A stretch of DNA of 64,000 nucleotides from Roseivirga sp. UBA6052 (GCA_002427755.1 DIYO01000009.1:65296-129295); one strand, 5' to 3'; positions 1 through 8,792 are shown, counted from the stretch's first letter. Made by a program: numbers and translations. Notes: generated by a model from the letters alone, not told the origin.

Positions 1-898
1 GAAACTTTCCATTAGGATGCACCTTAATAGCTGCACTGGCTGCAGGTCTCTCATCGTCAATTTCTTGAGTAGAGATTACCTGAAAACTTCTTCTGAACCT
101 TGTGGAGTCGACTAACGGAGATACCTCTATGGTACCAATCAATTCATTGAGCGTATAAGCGATATCTAGTGTCGGATGGAATGCCATATGTCTAGGTCCA
201 CTCATGCGAGGTGAGTTTGGATAGTCATCGACATAGTTCAATGTTTGCCCAATAGAATCTATTTCATATTCATAAATACGATCTGCACCCAAATCCACAG
301 CAGTCACAAAATTCAATGTCGGATGCTGCATGATCATATGGGCATGCGGAGCGTCTTGCCTTGGATGTGTACCACTACCCTCATGCTTTTTATAAGAATT
401 ATGAACGCCTAAAGCACCATCTTTCTCAATTGGATAAAAGGCTACGCTCCCACCCACATAATTTGCAGCCATTACATACTGACCGGAATTATCAATACTT
501 ATATGACAAGGGTATTGTCCCAGACTACTCTGAGTATTAATAAGTTCTAATGAATAACGCTCTTGATCAAACCTGAATGCAGAAACCGTAGCCAATCCCT
601 TATCACCTCCATCGAATTCATTTACCGCATATACAAATTCACCATTAGGATGCACAGCTACATAACTTGGGCTAATGGTAGAATCCGAAACATTTAAATA
701 GGATAATCTACCTGTCTGTTTGTCCATGGCATAAACATAAATGCCTTCTCCTTGTCCATTTACATGGCCTTCTTTTTTGGTATAAGTACCAATAAAAAGA
801 ACCTCATAAGAAGATGTTAAGTCATTCATGCTTTCCTCTTTGCGGCTACAGCCAAAAAATAAAAGTAGTCCCAGTACAAATAAAAATAAATGCTTCAT
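1..898 (-). CDS. Lactonase-family beta-propeller lipoprotein (3' end cut off)
   Basis: Only the first 299 codons lie in the window; the gene runs off the left edge. The product starts MKHLFLFVLGLLLFFGC, a lipoprotein signal with the lipobox cysteine at residue 17, so it should be anchored in the envelope. The mature part has GTYT near residue 38, GEGIYVY near 50, and repeated 'HPNGEFVYAVNE'-type strands. This is the pattern of the seven-bladed propeller family that includes 6-phosphogluconolactonase and muconate-lactonising-like enzymes. The substrate cannot be read from sequence. Its ATG overlaps the stop of the upstream threonine aldolase gene by one base (TAATG on the minus strand), which suggests translational coupling. 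The family call is fairly safe, the reaction is not. Confidence 0.85.
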   Translation of the reverse strand, partial: MKHLFLFVLGLLLFFGCSRKEESMNDLTSSYEVLFIGTYTKKEGHVNGQGEGIYVYAMDKQTGRLSYLNVSDSTISPSYVAVHPNGEFVYAVNEFDGGDKGLATVSAFRFDQERYSLELINTQSSLGQYPCHISIDNSGQYVMAANYVGGSVAFYPIEKDGALGVHNSYKKHEGSGTHPRQDAPHAHMIMQHPTLNFVTAVDLGADRIYEYEIDSIGQTLNYVDDYPNSPRMSGPRHMAFHPTLDIAYTLNELIGTIEVSPLVDSTRFRRSFQVISTQEIDDERPAASAAIKVHPNGKF

Positions 899-1911
899 TA
901 GAGTCTTTTAAGAACTTCAATCAACAGATTCATATGGTCATCAGTAAAGTCCAGATGAGTAACAAACCTAATCAACTGAGGTCCAAAAGCGAAAGCATGT
1001 ACATCATGCTCAGCCAACTTAGCCACATACTCTTGATGCGTATACTTATCTGTTAGTTTAAAAATTAGAATATTAGTCTCGCAAGGATAAACCTCCTCTA
1101 CATAATCTAGTCCTTCCAATACCGAAGCAATCAGTTTGGCCTTATCGTGGTCTTCTTGTAATCTGCCAATATTGTGTTGAAGTGCATACAAACCACCGGC
1201 AGCAATATATCCGGCTTGTCTCCATGCCCCACCCATAACCTTTCTTATTCTTTTTGCTCGTTTAATGTCATCGTGACTCCCAACCAAAAGCGATCCTACT
1301 GGGGCTCCCAAACCTTTAGACAAACAAATACTAATTGTATCGAAAATCTCACCATAATCTTTTGCACTTTGTCCTTTAGCTACTAAAGCATTAAAGAGTC
1401 TTGCCCCATCAAGGTGAAGCGCTAATCCATGTTCATGACATGTCTCACGAATTGACCATATTTCATCTAGATCGTAACAAGAACCTCCTCCTTTGTTCAT
1501 GGTATTTTCTAGAGAAACCAATCGAGAAACAGGAGAATGGATATCATCAGGTTGAATTGCTGCTTTTACATCTTCAGCGGTTATCAGGCCTCTTTCCCCT
1601 TCAAGTAATCTTACGGAGACACCTGAATTCGACATAATTCCTCCACTTTCATATAGGTAGATATGAGAGTACTTATGACAAATGATTTCATCTTGTAATC
1701 GGGTATGTAATCTAATGGCAATCTGATTAGTCATTGTACCCGATGCACAGTATAAAGCTGCATCTCGTCCGAACATATCTGCAGCTACCTTTTCGAGTTC
1801 TGCTACAGTAGGATCTTCACCAAACATGTCGTCACCAACCTCAGCTGTCATCATGGCTTCATGCATGGCTGCGGTCGGTTTAGTTAAAGTATCGCTTCTA
1901 AGATCTATCAC
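898..1911 (-). CDS. ltaE: Low-specificity L-threonine aldolase
   Basis: PLP enzyme that cleaves L-threonine or allo-threonine to glycine and acetaldehyde in the cytoplasm. At 337 residues it has full family length. It opens with MIDLRSDTLTKPT and GDDMFGEDPTV, both diagnostic of this family. The PLP-binding lysine is K199 in LSKGLGAPVG, and D168 in HLDGARLFN contacts the cofactor ring. The start is GTG. It overlaps the TGA of the upstream glycerophosphodiesterase gene by four bases (GTGA), and its own stop overlaps the next start by one base, so the three minus-strand genes look like one operon. Whether it prefers L-threo or L-allo substrates cannot be told. Confidence 0.93.
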   Translation of the reverse strand: MIDLRSDTLTKPTAAMHEAMMTAEVGDDMFGEDPTVAELEKVAADMFGRDAALYCASGTMTNQIAIRLHTRLQDEIICHKYSHIYLYESGGIMSNSGVSVRLLEGERGLITAEDVKAAIQPDDIHSPVSRLVSLENTMNKGGGSCYDLDEIWSIRETCHEHGLALHLDGARLFNALVAKGQSAKDYGEIFDTISICLSKGLGAPVGSLLVGSHDDIKRAKRIRKVMGGAWRQAGYIAAGGLYALQHNIGRLQEDHDKAKLIASVLEGLDYVEEVYPCETNILIFKLTDKYTHQEYVAKLAEHDVHAFAFGPQLIRFVTHLDFTDDHMNLLIEVLKRL

Positions 1912-2846
1912 TTATTAAAGAATTTGTATTTGTTACTAGTCTCTGGCCACAAAGACTTAATTGTATTGGCCGCCTCTATTGGCCGGTCAGTTGCTAAAAC
2001 ATCAGCTCCTCTTTTAACAAATCCCAAATAGGTAGAGTCGCCTCTAGCAATTGCTTGACGATCTAAATTGCCCAGAACCCCTAAAATAGTAGAAATCCCC
2101 TTATCATGTAAGAAATCAAAATGCGCTTGATCGGGTTCTCTAGTACCCACAAAAGCAATCATGTTCTCATCTGGAATTCCCATTGAGCTGTGCGCTTCAT
2201 AGGCGTCCACATTACCAATACCAACTGAAATCATCAGCTCAGAATTGAGTTCGTGAACCTCTACAGCTGCATTCGCATTATAAGTTATTATAGCAGCATA
2301 ATCTTCCATCTCATACTGCTCTACTGCAGTCACCACCATTTCAAATGGAACACCACGTTTAACATCTAAAGTAAATAGAGCCTTACCTCTACCCCACTCT
2401 AAAACTTCATCTAAAGTTGGTATACGATAATCCGTTAGCTGACCATCATGATCGATTAAATAAAGTCCTTGAAGTTCCGCCCAAGTCTTTTCACTCACCT
2501 CACCGCTTCCGTTAGTAGTTCGGTCTAGCGTGTAATCGTGCATCATCACCAGTACAGAATCCTTAGTCATCGCTATGTCACATTCTATTACTGCCGGAGT
2601 ATAAGCCAGAATGTGCTCAAAAGTCTCAATGGCATTCTCAGGAAAACCAGGATACGGCCCTCCTCTATGTGCGCTCACTAGAGGGATACGATCTGCAGAC
2701 CAAGATAAAAAGCTCGCTAAGCCTTCACTCTCCAAAGCTTCAGCATTGAATGAAGGAACTACCTCAAGGTTTTCAGAAATGTTCTTCTGATCGTTACATC
2801 CGACTAGAACAACCAAGAAGAAAAGGAATTTGAATTGCCTTATCAT
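1908..2846 (-). CDS. Glycerophosphodiester phosphodiesterase lipoprotein
   Basis: Predicted to hydrolyse glycerophosphodiesters to an alcohol and glycerol 3-phosphate at the cell envelope. The N-terminus MIRQFKFLFFLVVLVGC is a lipoprotein signal with the acceptor cysteine at residue 17. The GDPD barrel follows: H60-R61-G62 in SAHRGG, the metal ligands E88 and D90 in VIECDIAMTKD, and the second catalytic histidine H103 in MMHDYTLDRTTNG. At 312 residues the length is normal. It is first in the minus-strand cluster with ltaE and the lactonase lipoprotein. Two hairpins lie in the 199 bases upstream. The family is certain; the natural phospholipid head group is unknown. Confidence 0.92.
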   Translation of the reverse strand: MIRQFKFLFFLVVLVGCNDQKNISENLEVVPSFNAEALESEGLASFLSWSADRIPLVSAHRGGPYPGFPENAIETFEHILAYTPAVIECDIAMTKDSVLVMMHDYTLDRTTNGSGEVSEKTWAELQGLYLIDHDGQLTDYRIPTLDEVLEWGRGKALFTLDVKRGVPFEMVVTAVEQYEMEDYAAIITYNANAAVEVHELNSELMISVGIGNVDAYEAHSSMGIPDENMIAFVGTREPDQAHFDFLHDKGISTILGVLGNLDRQAIARGDSTYLGFVKRGADVLATDRPIEAANTIKSLWPETSNKYKFFNK

Positions 2847-2895
2847 TCAGGCAAACTAGAAACTAAATCTTGAGAATAGAATAGAAAATTGATGA

Positions 2896-2977
2896 AAAGC
2901 CAACATGGCTTAATCTAAAAGGCGCTAGATGATAATAAAGTCATTTCCCGAAGGATGATCGTTCATCATCCTTCGGG
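2896..2977 (-). terminator. Two hairpins between marR and the GDPD gene, possible marR terminator
   Basis: The first hairpin has 13-base perfect arms, CCCGAAGGATGAT at 2947-2959 and its complement at 2965-2977, with a 5-base loop. The second, smaller one has arms AAGCCA and TGGCTT at 2897-2902 and 2906-2911 and is followed on the minus strand by TTTT. Both lie downstream of marR and upstream of the GDPD gene on the minus strand. The long hairpin lacks a T-run on either side, so it may be a processing or protein-binding site instead of an intrinsic terminator. Confidence 0.45.
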
Positions 2978-3045
2978 TAATCTCCATTTCAACCTAAACA
3001 TATGAAGATACTCATGTGCTGAGCACAAAATGACCGGACCGTCTG

Positions 3046-3537
3046 TCACTTTGGGGGTGTGTAATCTCCTAAGTGAGACCTTAAAGTCTGGAGCTCACTT
3101 TTGATTCCATCATGTAAATTTCTGGGCACTTCATTCAAGTAGCCCGCAAAATGATTGTCTAAGCGAATGATCATCTCATTCTTACTTTTTCTTCCTTTCT
3201 CTGTCAGGACCACATGGAAGGACCTACCATCTTCCTCATTATCTACTCTTTCAACCCAGCCATTGCGTTCCATCCGCACGAGCATCCTTGAGATAGAGGG
3301 TAAATCCTGTAGTGTCACTTTACTAATCTCAGTAGGCGTAACACTTCCGTGGTTCCAAAGAATAATCAACACTTGCCACTGCTCAGGAGTAACCTGATAA
3401 TTCTTCAAAGCACGAATGAGCTCTCTATGAAAGAGCAAATAGGCGCGATAAAGATTGTAGCCTAAGTTGTTATTGAGGTGAAAGAGAGCCTTACCGAAAT
3501 CCATATTTGGTGGTAAATCTAAGTCAAACTTAATCAA
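3046..3537 (-). CDS. MarR-family transcriptional regulator
   Basis: A 163-residue winged-helix repressor of the MarR type. It has an N-terminal dimerisation helix (HLNNNLGYNLYRAYLLFHREL), the helix-turn-helix region around VTPEQWQVLIILWNHGSVTPTEISKVT, and the wing segment MERNGWVERVDNEEDGRSFHVVLTEKG with the family's acidic/arginine pair. The ligand is unknown. The start is uncertain. The longest frame opens with TTG at 3537, but an ATG lies 33 bases downstream at 3504 (MDFGKALFHL). A perfect palindrome, TTGTCTAGACAA, ends only six bases before the TTG, which leaves little room for a leader, so the ATG may be the true start. Autoregulation is inferred from that palindrome. Confidence 0.88.
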   Translation of the reverse strand: MIKFDLDLPPNMDFGKALFHLNNNLGYNLYRAYLLFHRELIRALKNYQVTPEQWQVLIILWNHGSVTPTEISKVTLQDLPSISRMLVRMERNGWVERVDNEEDGRSFHVVLTEKGRKSKNEMIIRLDNHFAGYLNEVPRNLHDGIKSELQTLRSHLGDYTPPK

Positions 3538-3542
3538 AATAG

Positions 3543-3554
3543 TTGTCTAGACAA
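3543..3554. promoter_or_regulatory. Palindromic operator, probably for the adjacent MarR regulator
   Basis: TTGTCTAGACAA is a perfect 12-base palindrome immediately upstream of the marR start region. Its size, the TTG/CAA ends and its place match typical binding sites of MarR-family dimers, which commonly repress their own gene. That the local MarR protein binds it is inference. Confidence 0.6.
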
Positions 3555-3590
3555 GTTTTTTTAAACATTTTTCTCTAAACGGACATAAAA

Positions 3591-3617
3591 AAAGCCTGAC
3601 ATAATCTGTCAGGCTTT
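3591..3617 (-). terminator. Rho-independent terminator after the DUF2721 gene
   Basis: Arms AAAGCCTGACA (3591-3601) and TGTCAGGCTTT (3607-3617) form an 11-base stem with a 5-base loop. On the minus strand the stem runs into seven T residues, so it ends the transcript that carries the two small membrane-protein genes at 4254-3647. It also separates that unit from marR. Confidence 0.88.
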
Positions 3618-3646
3618 CACTTATTCTTTATTTATAATGTATATGA

Positions 3647-4057
3647 CTACTTTTTGAACGATTTAGTCTCTAAATCACTCAACTCTATTTTCAAAGCTTT
3701 TGTAGAAATCTGTGTCTCAATAAAAGATAAAGTGAGCGAACCCAGCAGTAAAAACAGACTCAAACCAAAGACATAGTCCGCAATTTGTTGTCTAGATAAA
3801 TACATCAGTACCATACTTAGCACACAGCTAAAAAAGCTACCAATCCCTAATGCTTGCATATTCCTAATCAAGAGCAATCTAGTTTTCAAATTGTGTATTT
3901 GCCCTAGAATCGTGTCACTCATATCGGGGTTCTCATTGAGTCTTTGCCTTAAACCCCTGGCCAAAGTTGCCAAAGCAACAAAACGATTAGTAAATGCTAA
4001 AAGAAGTAGCGTTATAGCCGGAAAAAGCAATGCCGGTGTTGATATATCAATATTCAT
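3647..4057 (-). CDS. DUF2721 membrane protein
   Basis: A 136-residue membrane protein with the DUF2721 signature: ISTPALLFPAITLLLLAFTNRF at the N-terminus, then an amphipathic stretch with ARGLRQRLNEN and LKTRLLLIRNMQALGIG, then two further hydrophobic segments (about residues 70-90 and 95-113). Family members are small inner-membrane proteins of unknown role. The ATG overlaps the end of the upstream 66-residue gene by four bases, so the two are probably translated together, and a strong terminator follows. I can assign the family but not a function. Confidence 0.85.
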   Translation of the reverse strand: MNIDISTPALLFPAITLLLLAFTNRFVALATLARGLRQRLNENPDMSDTILGQIHNLKTRLLLIRNMQALGIGSFFSCVLSMVLMYLSRQQIADYVFGLSLFLLLGSLTLSFIETQISTKALKIELSDLETKSFKK

Positions 4058-4254
4058 TTTTGTTCTCCCCTCCCCGGGAACTTATGATCGATGAGTCTCC
4101 AGCCAAAAAATAACGTAGCCAATCCTGCCAAATAGAAAACTGATTGCACAAGCAATAAACTCGAATCATCAAATTCAATCTCAAAGACATATAAGACTAA
4201 AGCTCCCAAGGAACTTAGGATGACACCGATCAAAAAGAGTGTTTTTGTATTCAT
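4054..4254 (-). CDS. Small two-helix membrane protein, hypothetical
   Basis: A 66-residue protein with two hydrophobic segments, about residues 5-24 (TLFLIGVILSSLGALVLYVF) and 32-52, and a short charged tail (DHKFPGRGEQK). I do not recognise the family. It overlaps the DUF2721 gene by four bases and lies between two terminators, so the pair forms a two-gene transcript. A helper or partner role for the DUF2721 protein is a reasonable guess from the overlap only. Confidence 0.7.
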   Translation of the reverse strand: MNTKTLFLIGVILSSLGALVLYVFEIEFDDSSLLLVQSVFYLAGLATLFFGWRLIDHKFPGRGEQK

Positions 4255-4268
4255 GTTCCTGCAATAAA

Positions 4269-4289
4269 AAACCCCGCTGAGCGGGGTTT
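4269..4289 (-). terminator. Rho-independent terminator of lpdA
   Basis: AAACCCCGC (4269-4277) and GCGGGGTTT (4281-4289) form a 9-base GC-rich stem with a TGA loop. The minus strand continues with six T residues in all. It lies 25 bases after the lpdA stop. Confidence 0.9.
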
Positions 4290-4313
4290 AGTTCTAAAAT
4301 CTATTCTTTGCTT

Positions 4314-5708
4314 TTATAAGTGAATCACTTCATCGTAAGCAGCAGCTGCCGCTTCCATTACTGCCTCAGACATGGTTGGGTGAGGGTGAACGGTTTTGAT
4401 GATCTCATGACCTGTAGTCTCCAGCTTTCTTGCCGCCACAACTTCAGCAATCATTTCAGTTACATTAGCACCAATCATGTGAGCACCTAACCACTCGCCA
4501 TACTTAGCATCAAACACCACTTTTACAAATCCATCGCTGGCTCCAGCAGCTTTTGCCTTACCAGAAGCTGAGAATGGGAACTTACCTACCTTCACTTCGT
4601 AACCAGCTTCTTTAGCTGCTTTCTCAGTAAAACCTACAGAAGCGATTTCAGGGCTACAATAAGTACATCCTGGAATGTTATTGTAATCTAATGGCTCTGG
4701 TGTATGACCTGCCATTTTCTCAACACAAATGATTCCTTCAGCCGATGCAACGTGTGCCAATGCCGGACCATGAACGATATCTCCTATTGCATAAATGCCA
4801 GGGATATTGGTTTTATAATAATCATCAACTAAGACTTTTCCTTTATCAGTAGCTACGCCTACATCTTCTAATCCAATACCTTCTAAGTTAGTAGCAACAC
4901 CTACTGCAGAAAGCACCACATCACACTCAAGAATTTCTTCACCCTTCTTAGTCTTAACTGTCACTTTACACCCTTTACCACTAGTATCAACTGCAGTAAC
5001 TTCAGACTTCGTCATGATTTTCATTCCAGCCTTTTTATAAGTTCTTTCTAATTGCTTAGAAACATCTTCGTCTTCAACAGGAACGATTCTATCCATGAAT
5101 TCTACAATAGTAACTTCTGTACCAATCGAATGATAGAAGTACGCGAATTCAACACCTATAGCACCGGAGCCCACTATTACCATTGATTTTGGCTGCTTTT
5201 CCATTACCATTGCCTTTCTGTAACCAATGATTTTTTCATTGTCTATAGGCATGTGAGGCAATTGTCTTGAACGACCACCAGTTGCTACAATAATGTTATC
5301 GGCTGAGTAGTCAGTAATCGTACCGTCTTCTGCTTTCACCTCAACCTTTTTACCTGCTTTAAGCTTACCAAAACCTTCAATATGGTCGATTTTGTTCTTC
5401 TTAAATAGGAACTGAATTCCTTTACTCATACCGGCAGCGACATCTCTACTTCTTTTGATCATACCATCAAAATCAGCAGATGCTCCATCGATCTTTACTC
5501 CGTAATCTTGCGCATGCTGCACATATTCGAATACTTGAGCACTCTTTAATAATGCCTTAGTAGGAATACATCCCCAGTTCAAGCAAATACCTCCAAGCTC
5601 TGAACGTTCTACCACTCCTACTTTCATACCTAATTGAGAAGCACGAATAGCTGCTACGTAACCACCAGGACCACTTCCTATCACTATTAAATCGTATTTC
5701 GTTGCCAT
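4314..5708 (-). CDS. lpdA: Dihydrolipoyl dehydrogenase (E3)
   Basis: FAD flavoprotein that re-oxidises dihydrolipoamide on the 2-oxoacid dehydrogenase complexes and the glycine cleavage system, passing electrons to NAD+. At 464 residues it is full length. The FAD-binding GSGPGG is at 11-16. The redox-active disulfide is C42/C47 in GGICLNWGCIPTKALL. The NAD-binding segment is VGSGAIGVEFAYFY, the second FAD motif is YAIGDIVHGPALAHVASAEG, and the C-terminal active-site pair is HPHPTMSE near residues 441-448. It is transcribed alone, with its own terminator and a likely promoter at 5743-5769. Another paralogue elsewhere in the genome is possible. Confidence 0.96.
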   Translation of the reverse strand: MATKYDLIVIGSGPGGYVAAIRASQLGMKVGVVERSELGGICLNWGCIPTKALLKSAQVFEYVQHAQDYGVKIDGASADFDGMIKRSRDVAAGMSKGIQFLFKKNKIDHIEGFGKLKAGKKVEVKAEDGTITDYSADNIIVATGGRSRQLPHMPIDNEKIIGYRKAMVMEKQPKSMVIVGSGAIGVEFAYFYHSIGTEVTIVEFMDRIVPVEDEDVSKQLERTYKKAGMKIMTKSEVTAVDTSGKGCKVTVKTKKGEEILECDVVLSAVGVATNLEGIGLEDVGVATDKGKVLVDDYYKTNIPGIYAIGDIVHGPALAHVASAEGIICVEKMAGHTPEPLDYNNIPGCTYCSPEIASVGFTEKAAKEAGYEVKVGKFPFSASGKAKAAGASDGFVKVVFDAKYGEWLGAHMIGANVTEMIAEVVAARKLETTGHEIIKTVHPHPTMSEAVMEAAAAAYDEVIHL

Positions 5709-5742
5709 ATTTCTATTTGTTTGTTGCTTGATTTTCGAGCCG

Positions 5743-5769
5743 CAAAGTTAATCCAAAAGACCTCACAAA
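5743..5769 (-). promoter_or_regulatory. Likely lpdA promoter
   Basis: On the minus strand TAACTTTG (5743-5750) matches the Bacteroidota -7 consensus TAnnTTTG and lies 35 bases before the lpdA ATG. A TTTG sits upstream at 5766-5769, but the spacer is only 15, shorter than usual, so the -33 half is doubtful. Confidence 0.45.
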
Positions 5770-5871
5770 AAAATAGCTGCTTTGTAAGAGTAAAAGGTTT
5801 TGACTTTCTTTGAAGCCTTATGGCAAATGAACGATTCTAATTGCCATTAGATTTGAAAAATATAGATTTTT

Positions 5872-6618
5872 ATGGGTTTACTAGATGGAAAAACCGCTCT
5901 TGTAACAGGAGCTTCTAAAGGTATTGGAAAAGCCATTGCCACAACATTTGCAAAAGAAGGTGCTAATGTAGCTTTCACCTATTTATCGAGTGTTGAAAAA
6001 GGCCAAGCACTGGAAGGCGAACTATCACAATTTGGAACAAAGATTAAAGGCTACAGATCTAATGCAGCTGAGTTTTCAGCTGCTGAGGAGTTAGTTAACG
6101 GCATTGTTGCTGAATTCGGTAGCCTTGACATCATTGTTAATAATGCCGGCATTACCAGAGATAATCTCTTGATGAGAATGACTGAAGAAATGTGGGATGA
6201 AGTAATCAATGTAAATCTTAAGTCTTGTTTTAACACTGTAAAAGCTGCTACAAGAACTATGATGAAGCAAAGAAGTGGTTCTATCATAAACATTACTTCA
6301 GTTGTAGGGGTAAAAGGTAACGCAGGCCAAGCAAACTATGCTGCATCTAAAGCAGGCATCATCGGGTTTACAAAATCTGTAGCACTAGAATTAGGCTCAA
6401 GAGGAGTAAGATCTAATGCCATTGCACCTGGCTTTATCGAAACTGAAATGACAGATGCGTTAGACGAGAAAACGGTTCAAGGCTGGAGAGATGCTATTCC
6501 ATTAAAAAGAGGTGGTAGCCCAGAAGACGTAGCAAATGCGTGTGTATTCTTAGCTTCAGATATGTCGGCTTATGTTACAGGCCAAACCTTATTGGTTGAT
6601 GGTGGAATGCTAACCTAA
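5872..6618 (+). CDS. fabG: 3-oxoacyl-[ACP] reductase FabG
   Basis: NADPH-dependent reductase of the fatty-acid elongation cycle, converting 3-oxoacyl-ACP to 3-hydroxyacyl-ACP in the cytoplasm. At 248 residues it has the exact size of FabG. The dinucleotide motif TGASKGIG is at 12-19, NNAG is at 90-93, and the catalytic triad is S143, Y156 and K160 (YAASKAG). IAPGFIETEMT and the C-terminal TGQTLLVDGGM are typical of FabG and not of other SDRs. It stands alone, divergent from lpdA, with 163 bases between. TAGATTTG at 5848-5855 is a possible -7 element, but no matching -33 box was found. Confidence 0.93.
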   Translation: MGLLDGKTALVTGASKGIGKAIATTFAKEGANVAFTYLSSVEKGQALEGELSQFGTKIKGYRSNAAEFSAAEELVNGIVAEFGSLDIIVNNAGITRDNLLMRMTEEMWDEVINVNLKSCFNTVKAATRTMMKQRSGSIINITSVVGVKGNAGQANYAASKAGIIGFTKSVALELGSRGVRSNAIAPGFIETEMTDALDEKTVQGWRDAIPLKRGGSPEDVANACVFLASDMSAYVTGQTLLVDGGMLT

Positions 6619-6649
6619 GCACCGCTTATCAAATTGAAAACGAACTTTT

Positions 6650-6705
6650 GAATCGGTTAATGGGTATTTTACGTTCGATAGCGTTATACTGTCATTAACC
6701 GATTC
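6650..6705. repeat. Long inverted repeat with nested pairing after fabG
   Basis: GAATCGGTTAATG (6650-6662) and CATTAACCGATTC (6693-6705) are 13-base perfect arms. The 30-base centre can pair further (GTAT 6664-6667 with ATAC 6686-6689, and ACG with CGT), giving one imperfect 56-base hairpin. It may end fabG transcription, though the T-run after it is interrupted. CTTTT flanks it on both sides. Confidence 0.6.
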
Positions 6706-6725
6706 TCTTTTACCCACTAACCCTC

Positions 6726-8792
6726 ATGTTCAACATCTTATTAAAGCAAACTTTACAGACCGAGCTCTCTGCTTGGTTTATTCCGCTTTGCCTTTTGATT
6801 GGACTTGTCGGTGCGTGGATATTGTATTCTAAAAAGGCCCCATGGTCAAAAACAGTCAATAGATTACTTTTTGGTATTCGGGCAAGCCTCTTAACATTGA
6901 TTTGCTTCTTTCTTTTAGGGCCGCTCCTCAATAGAATTGATTTCACAAATGAAGATCCCATTGCCGTCATTTACATTGATAATTCAAGCTCAATCAATGA
7001 AGATTCTATAGCCTCTTTAAAAGGTTCTCTGAATGAAATTTCCAATCGATTAGATGCCCAAGGTTTGGAAGTCAAGTATCGGGACTTGAATGGTTATATA
7101 ACCGACCTTGATGATATCTCTTTTAACAATGAATCTACTGATCTCGGGAACGGCCTTAAATCCATCAAACAAGATTTTGAACAACAAAATTTAGCGGCTG
7201 TAATACTTGCTACTGATGGCATTCACAACTATGGTAGTTCACCTCAGTATCTTACTTTAAACTATCCAATTTACAGTATAGGGATTGGTGATACTGTACC
7301 CGAAAAAGACCTAAGTATAAAAAGACTCAATTATAACAAGGTTGTGTATCAAGGGAACAGATTTCCAATGATAGTCGATGTTTTCAATAATGGTTATGTC
7401 GGTGAGAGAATAAGCGTAAGTATATCGAAGAATGGTAAGATCATAGAAAGCCAGAGTCTTCTACTCACAGGTGATCAACAAATCAATTCATTTGAGTTCA
7501 TACTTGAAACGGAAGAACTGGGGGTTGAAACTTACACTGCTTCAATAGCCACAATGGAGGCTGAAAGTTCAACTTCAAATAACAGTAGAAGAGCTTTTGT
7601 GGAAACAGTTGACAGTAAACAGAAGATTTTAATCGCGGCTAAATCTCCGCACCCTGATATTAAAGCTTTAAACAGCATCATCTCAGCCAAGGAGGGCACA
7701 GAGGTATCAATCTATATTAATGAACTTACGAATGAAGAACCTGAAGGCCCTTTTGATCTAGTGATACTTCATCAACTACCATCAACCGAAGGACTATCCC
7801 CATGGCTGTCTAATTGGATTGAAAAATCTAATACATGGTTTATTACCGGAACGGGAGATTTAACGAGTGTAAACTCGCTCAACCAAGTAGTTTCCTATAA
7901 TAACCGTGGACAATCTGATAATGTAATAGGGAATTTAAACCCCGGCTTTGATCTTTTCACATTAGATCAATCACTCATTAATAGAGCCGCTAACTACCCT
8001 CCTTTAAAGGGTGCTTTTGGTTTGTTCGATGTAAATGAAGATGCCACCATTTATCTCTATCAAAAACTAGGCATTGCGGAAACGGATAGACCTCTTTTAA
8101 GTATTTTAAATGCTGACGAAAGAAAAGAAGCGGTCTTTTCAGGTTCGGGTTTTTGGAAATGGCGCCTGCAAGAAAGTGGTCAATACGGATCACCAGATCT
8201 TTTTGACGAGTTGTTTGGCAAGTTTATACAGTTTATGGCCACTAAAGACGATAAGCGCAACTTTAGAGTAAGCACCATACAGTCTACCTATTATGAAAAT
8301 GAAGGAGTAGAATTCAGCACAGAGGTATACAACCAATTATTTGAGAAAGTCTATGATTATAACATTGACATGCGCATTACAGATGCGGAAGGGAACACAT
8401 CTGAGTACAATTATGTAAATACTAAAAACGAGAACTACTCCATTACAGGCCTTAAAGCAGGTATATACCAATATGTAGCTTCTAGCTCCATTGCAGGCAA
8501 AAGAGAGGTAGTTAGTGGTACATTTTCAGTTGAAAAACTCGCATTGGAGGACATCGATCTTACTGCTAATTTTCAGCTCCTTAGAAGTATCTCTAGAAAT
8601 TCGGGTGGACAATTTTACAAGTCTAATGAAACCGAAAAGCTCGTTGATGACATTGAATCTCTCAACAGTAGACCAATAGCCAGATCGAATATCAGCTTAG
8701 ACCCCATCATCGATAACCCTTGGTTCGCAGCGCTGCTTATCTTGCTCCTTTCCATTGAGTGGTTTACTAGAAAGTACAACGGCAGTTATTAA
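6726..8792 (+). CDS. VWA-domain membrane protein
   Basis: A 688-residue membrane protein. Two N-terminal helices (about residues 18-34 and 47-68) are followed by a von Willebrand A-like domain with an intact MIDAS start DNSSS (85-89) and the matching ATDG near residue 150. A middle segment starting near 290 (KILIAAKSPHPDIKALNS...DLVILHQLP) resembles the glutamine-amidotransferase-like fold found in such proteins, without a catalytic cysteine that I can see. A single C-terminal helix (about 665-682) closes it. Relatives in Bacteroidota are annotated as BatA-like or VWA proteins of unknown role. Most of the chain should be extracytoplasmic. A TPR lipoprotein gene follows 59 bases later and may be its partner. 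Confidence 0.82.
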   Translation: MFNILLKQTLQTELSAWFIPLCLLIGLVGAWILYSKKAPWSKTVNRLLFGIRASLLTLICFFLLGPLLNRIDFTNEDPIAVIYIDNSSSINEDSIASLKGSLNEISNRLDAQGLEVKYRDLNGYITDLDDISFNNESTDLGNGLKSIKQDFEQQNLAAVILATDGIHNYGSSPQYLTLNYPIYSIGIGDTVPEKDLSIKRLNYNKVVYQGNRFPMIVDVFNNGYVGERISVSISKNGKIIESQSLLLTGDQQINSFEFILETEELGVETYTASIATMEAESSTSNNSRRAFVETVDSKQKILIAAKSPHPDIKALNSIISAKEGTEVSIYINELTNEEPEGPFDLVILHQLPSTEGLSPWLSNWIEKSNTWFITGTGDLTSVNSLNQVVSYNNRGQSDNVIGNLNPGFDLFTLDQSLINRAANYPPLKGAFGLFDVNEDATIYLYQKLGIAETDRPLLSILNADERKEAVFSGSGFWKWRLQESGQYGSPDLFDELFGKFIQFMATKDDKRNFRVSTIQSTYYENEGVEFSTEVYNQLFEKVYDYNIDMRITDAEGNTSEYNYVNTKNENYSITGLKAGIYQYVASSSIAGKREVVSGTFSVEKLALEDIDLTANFQLLRSISRNSGGQFYKSNETEKLVDDIESLNSRPIARSNISLDPIIDNPWFAALLILLLSIEWFTRKYNGSY

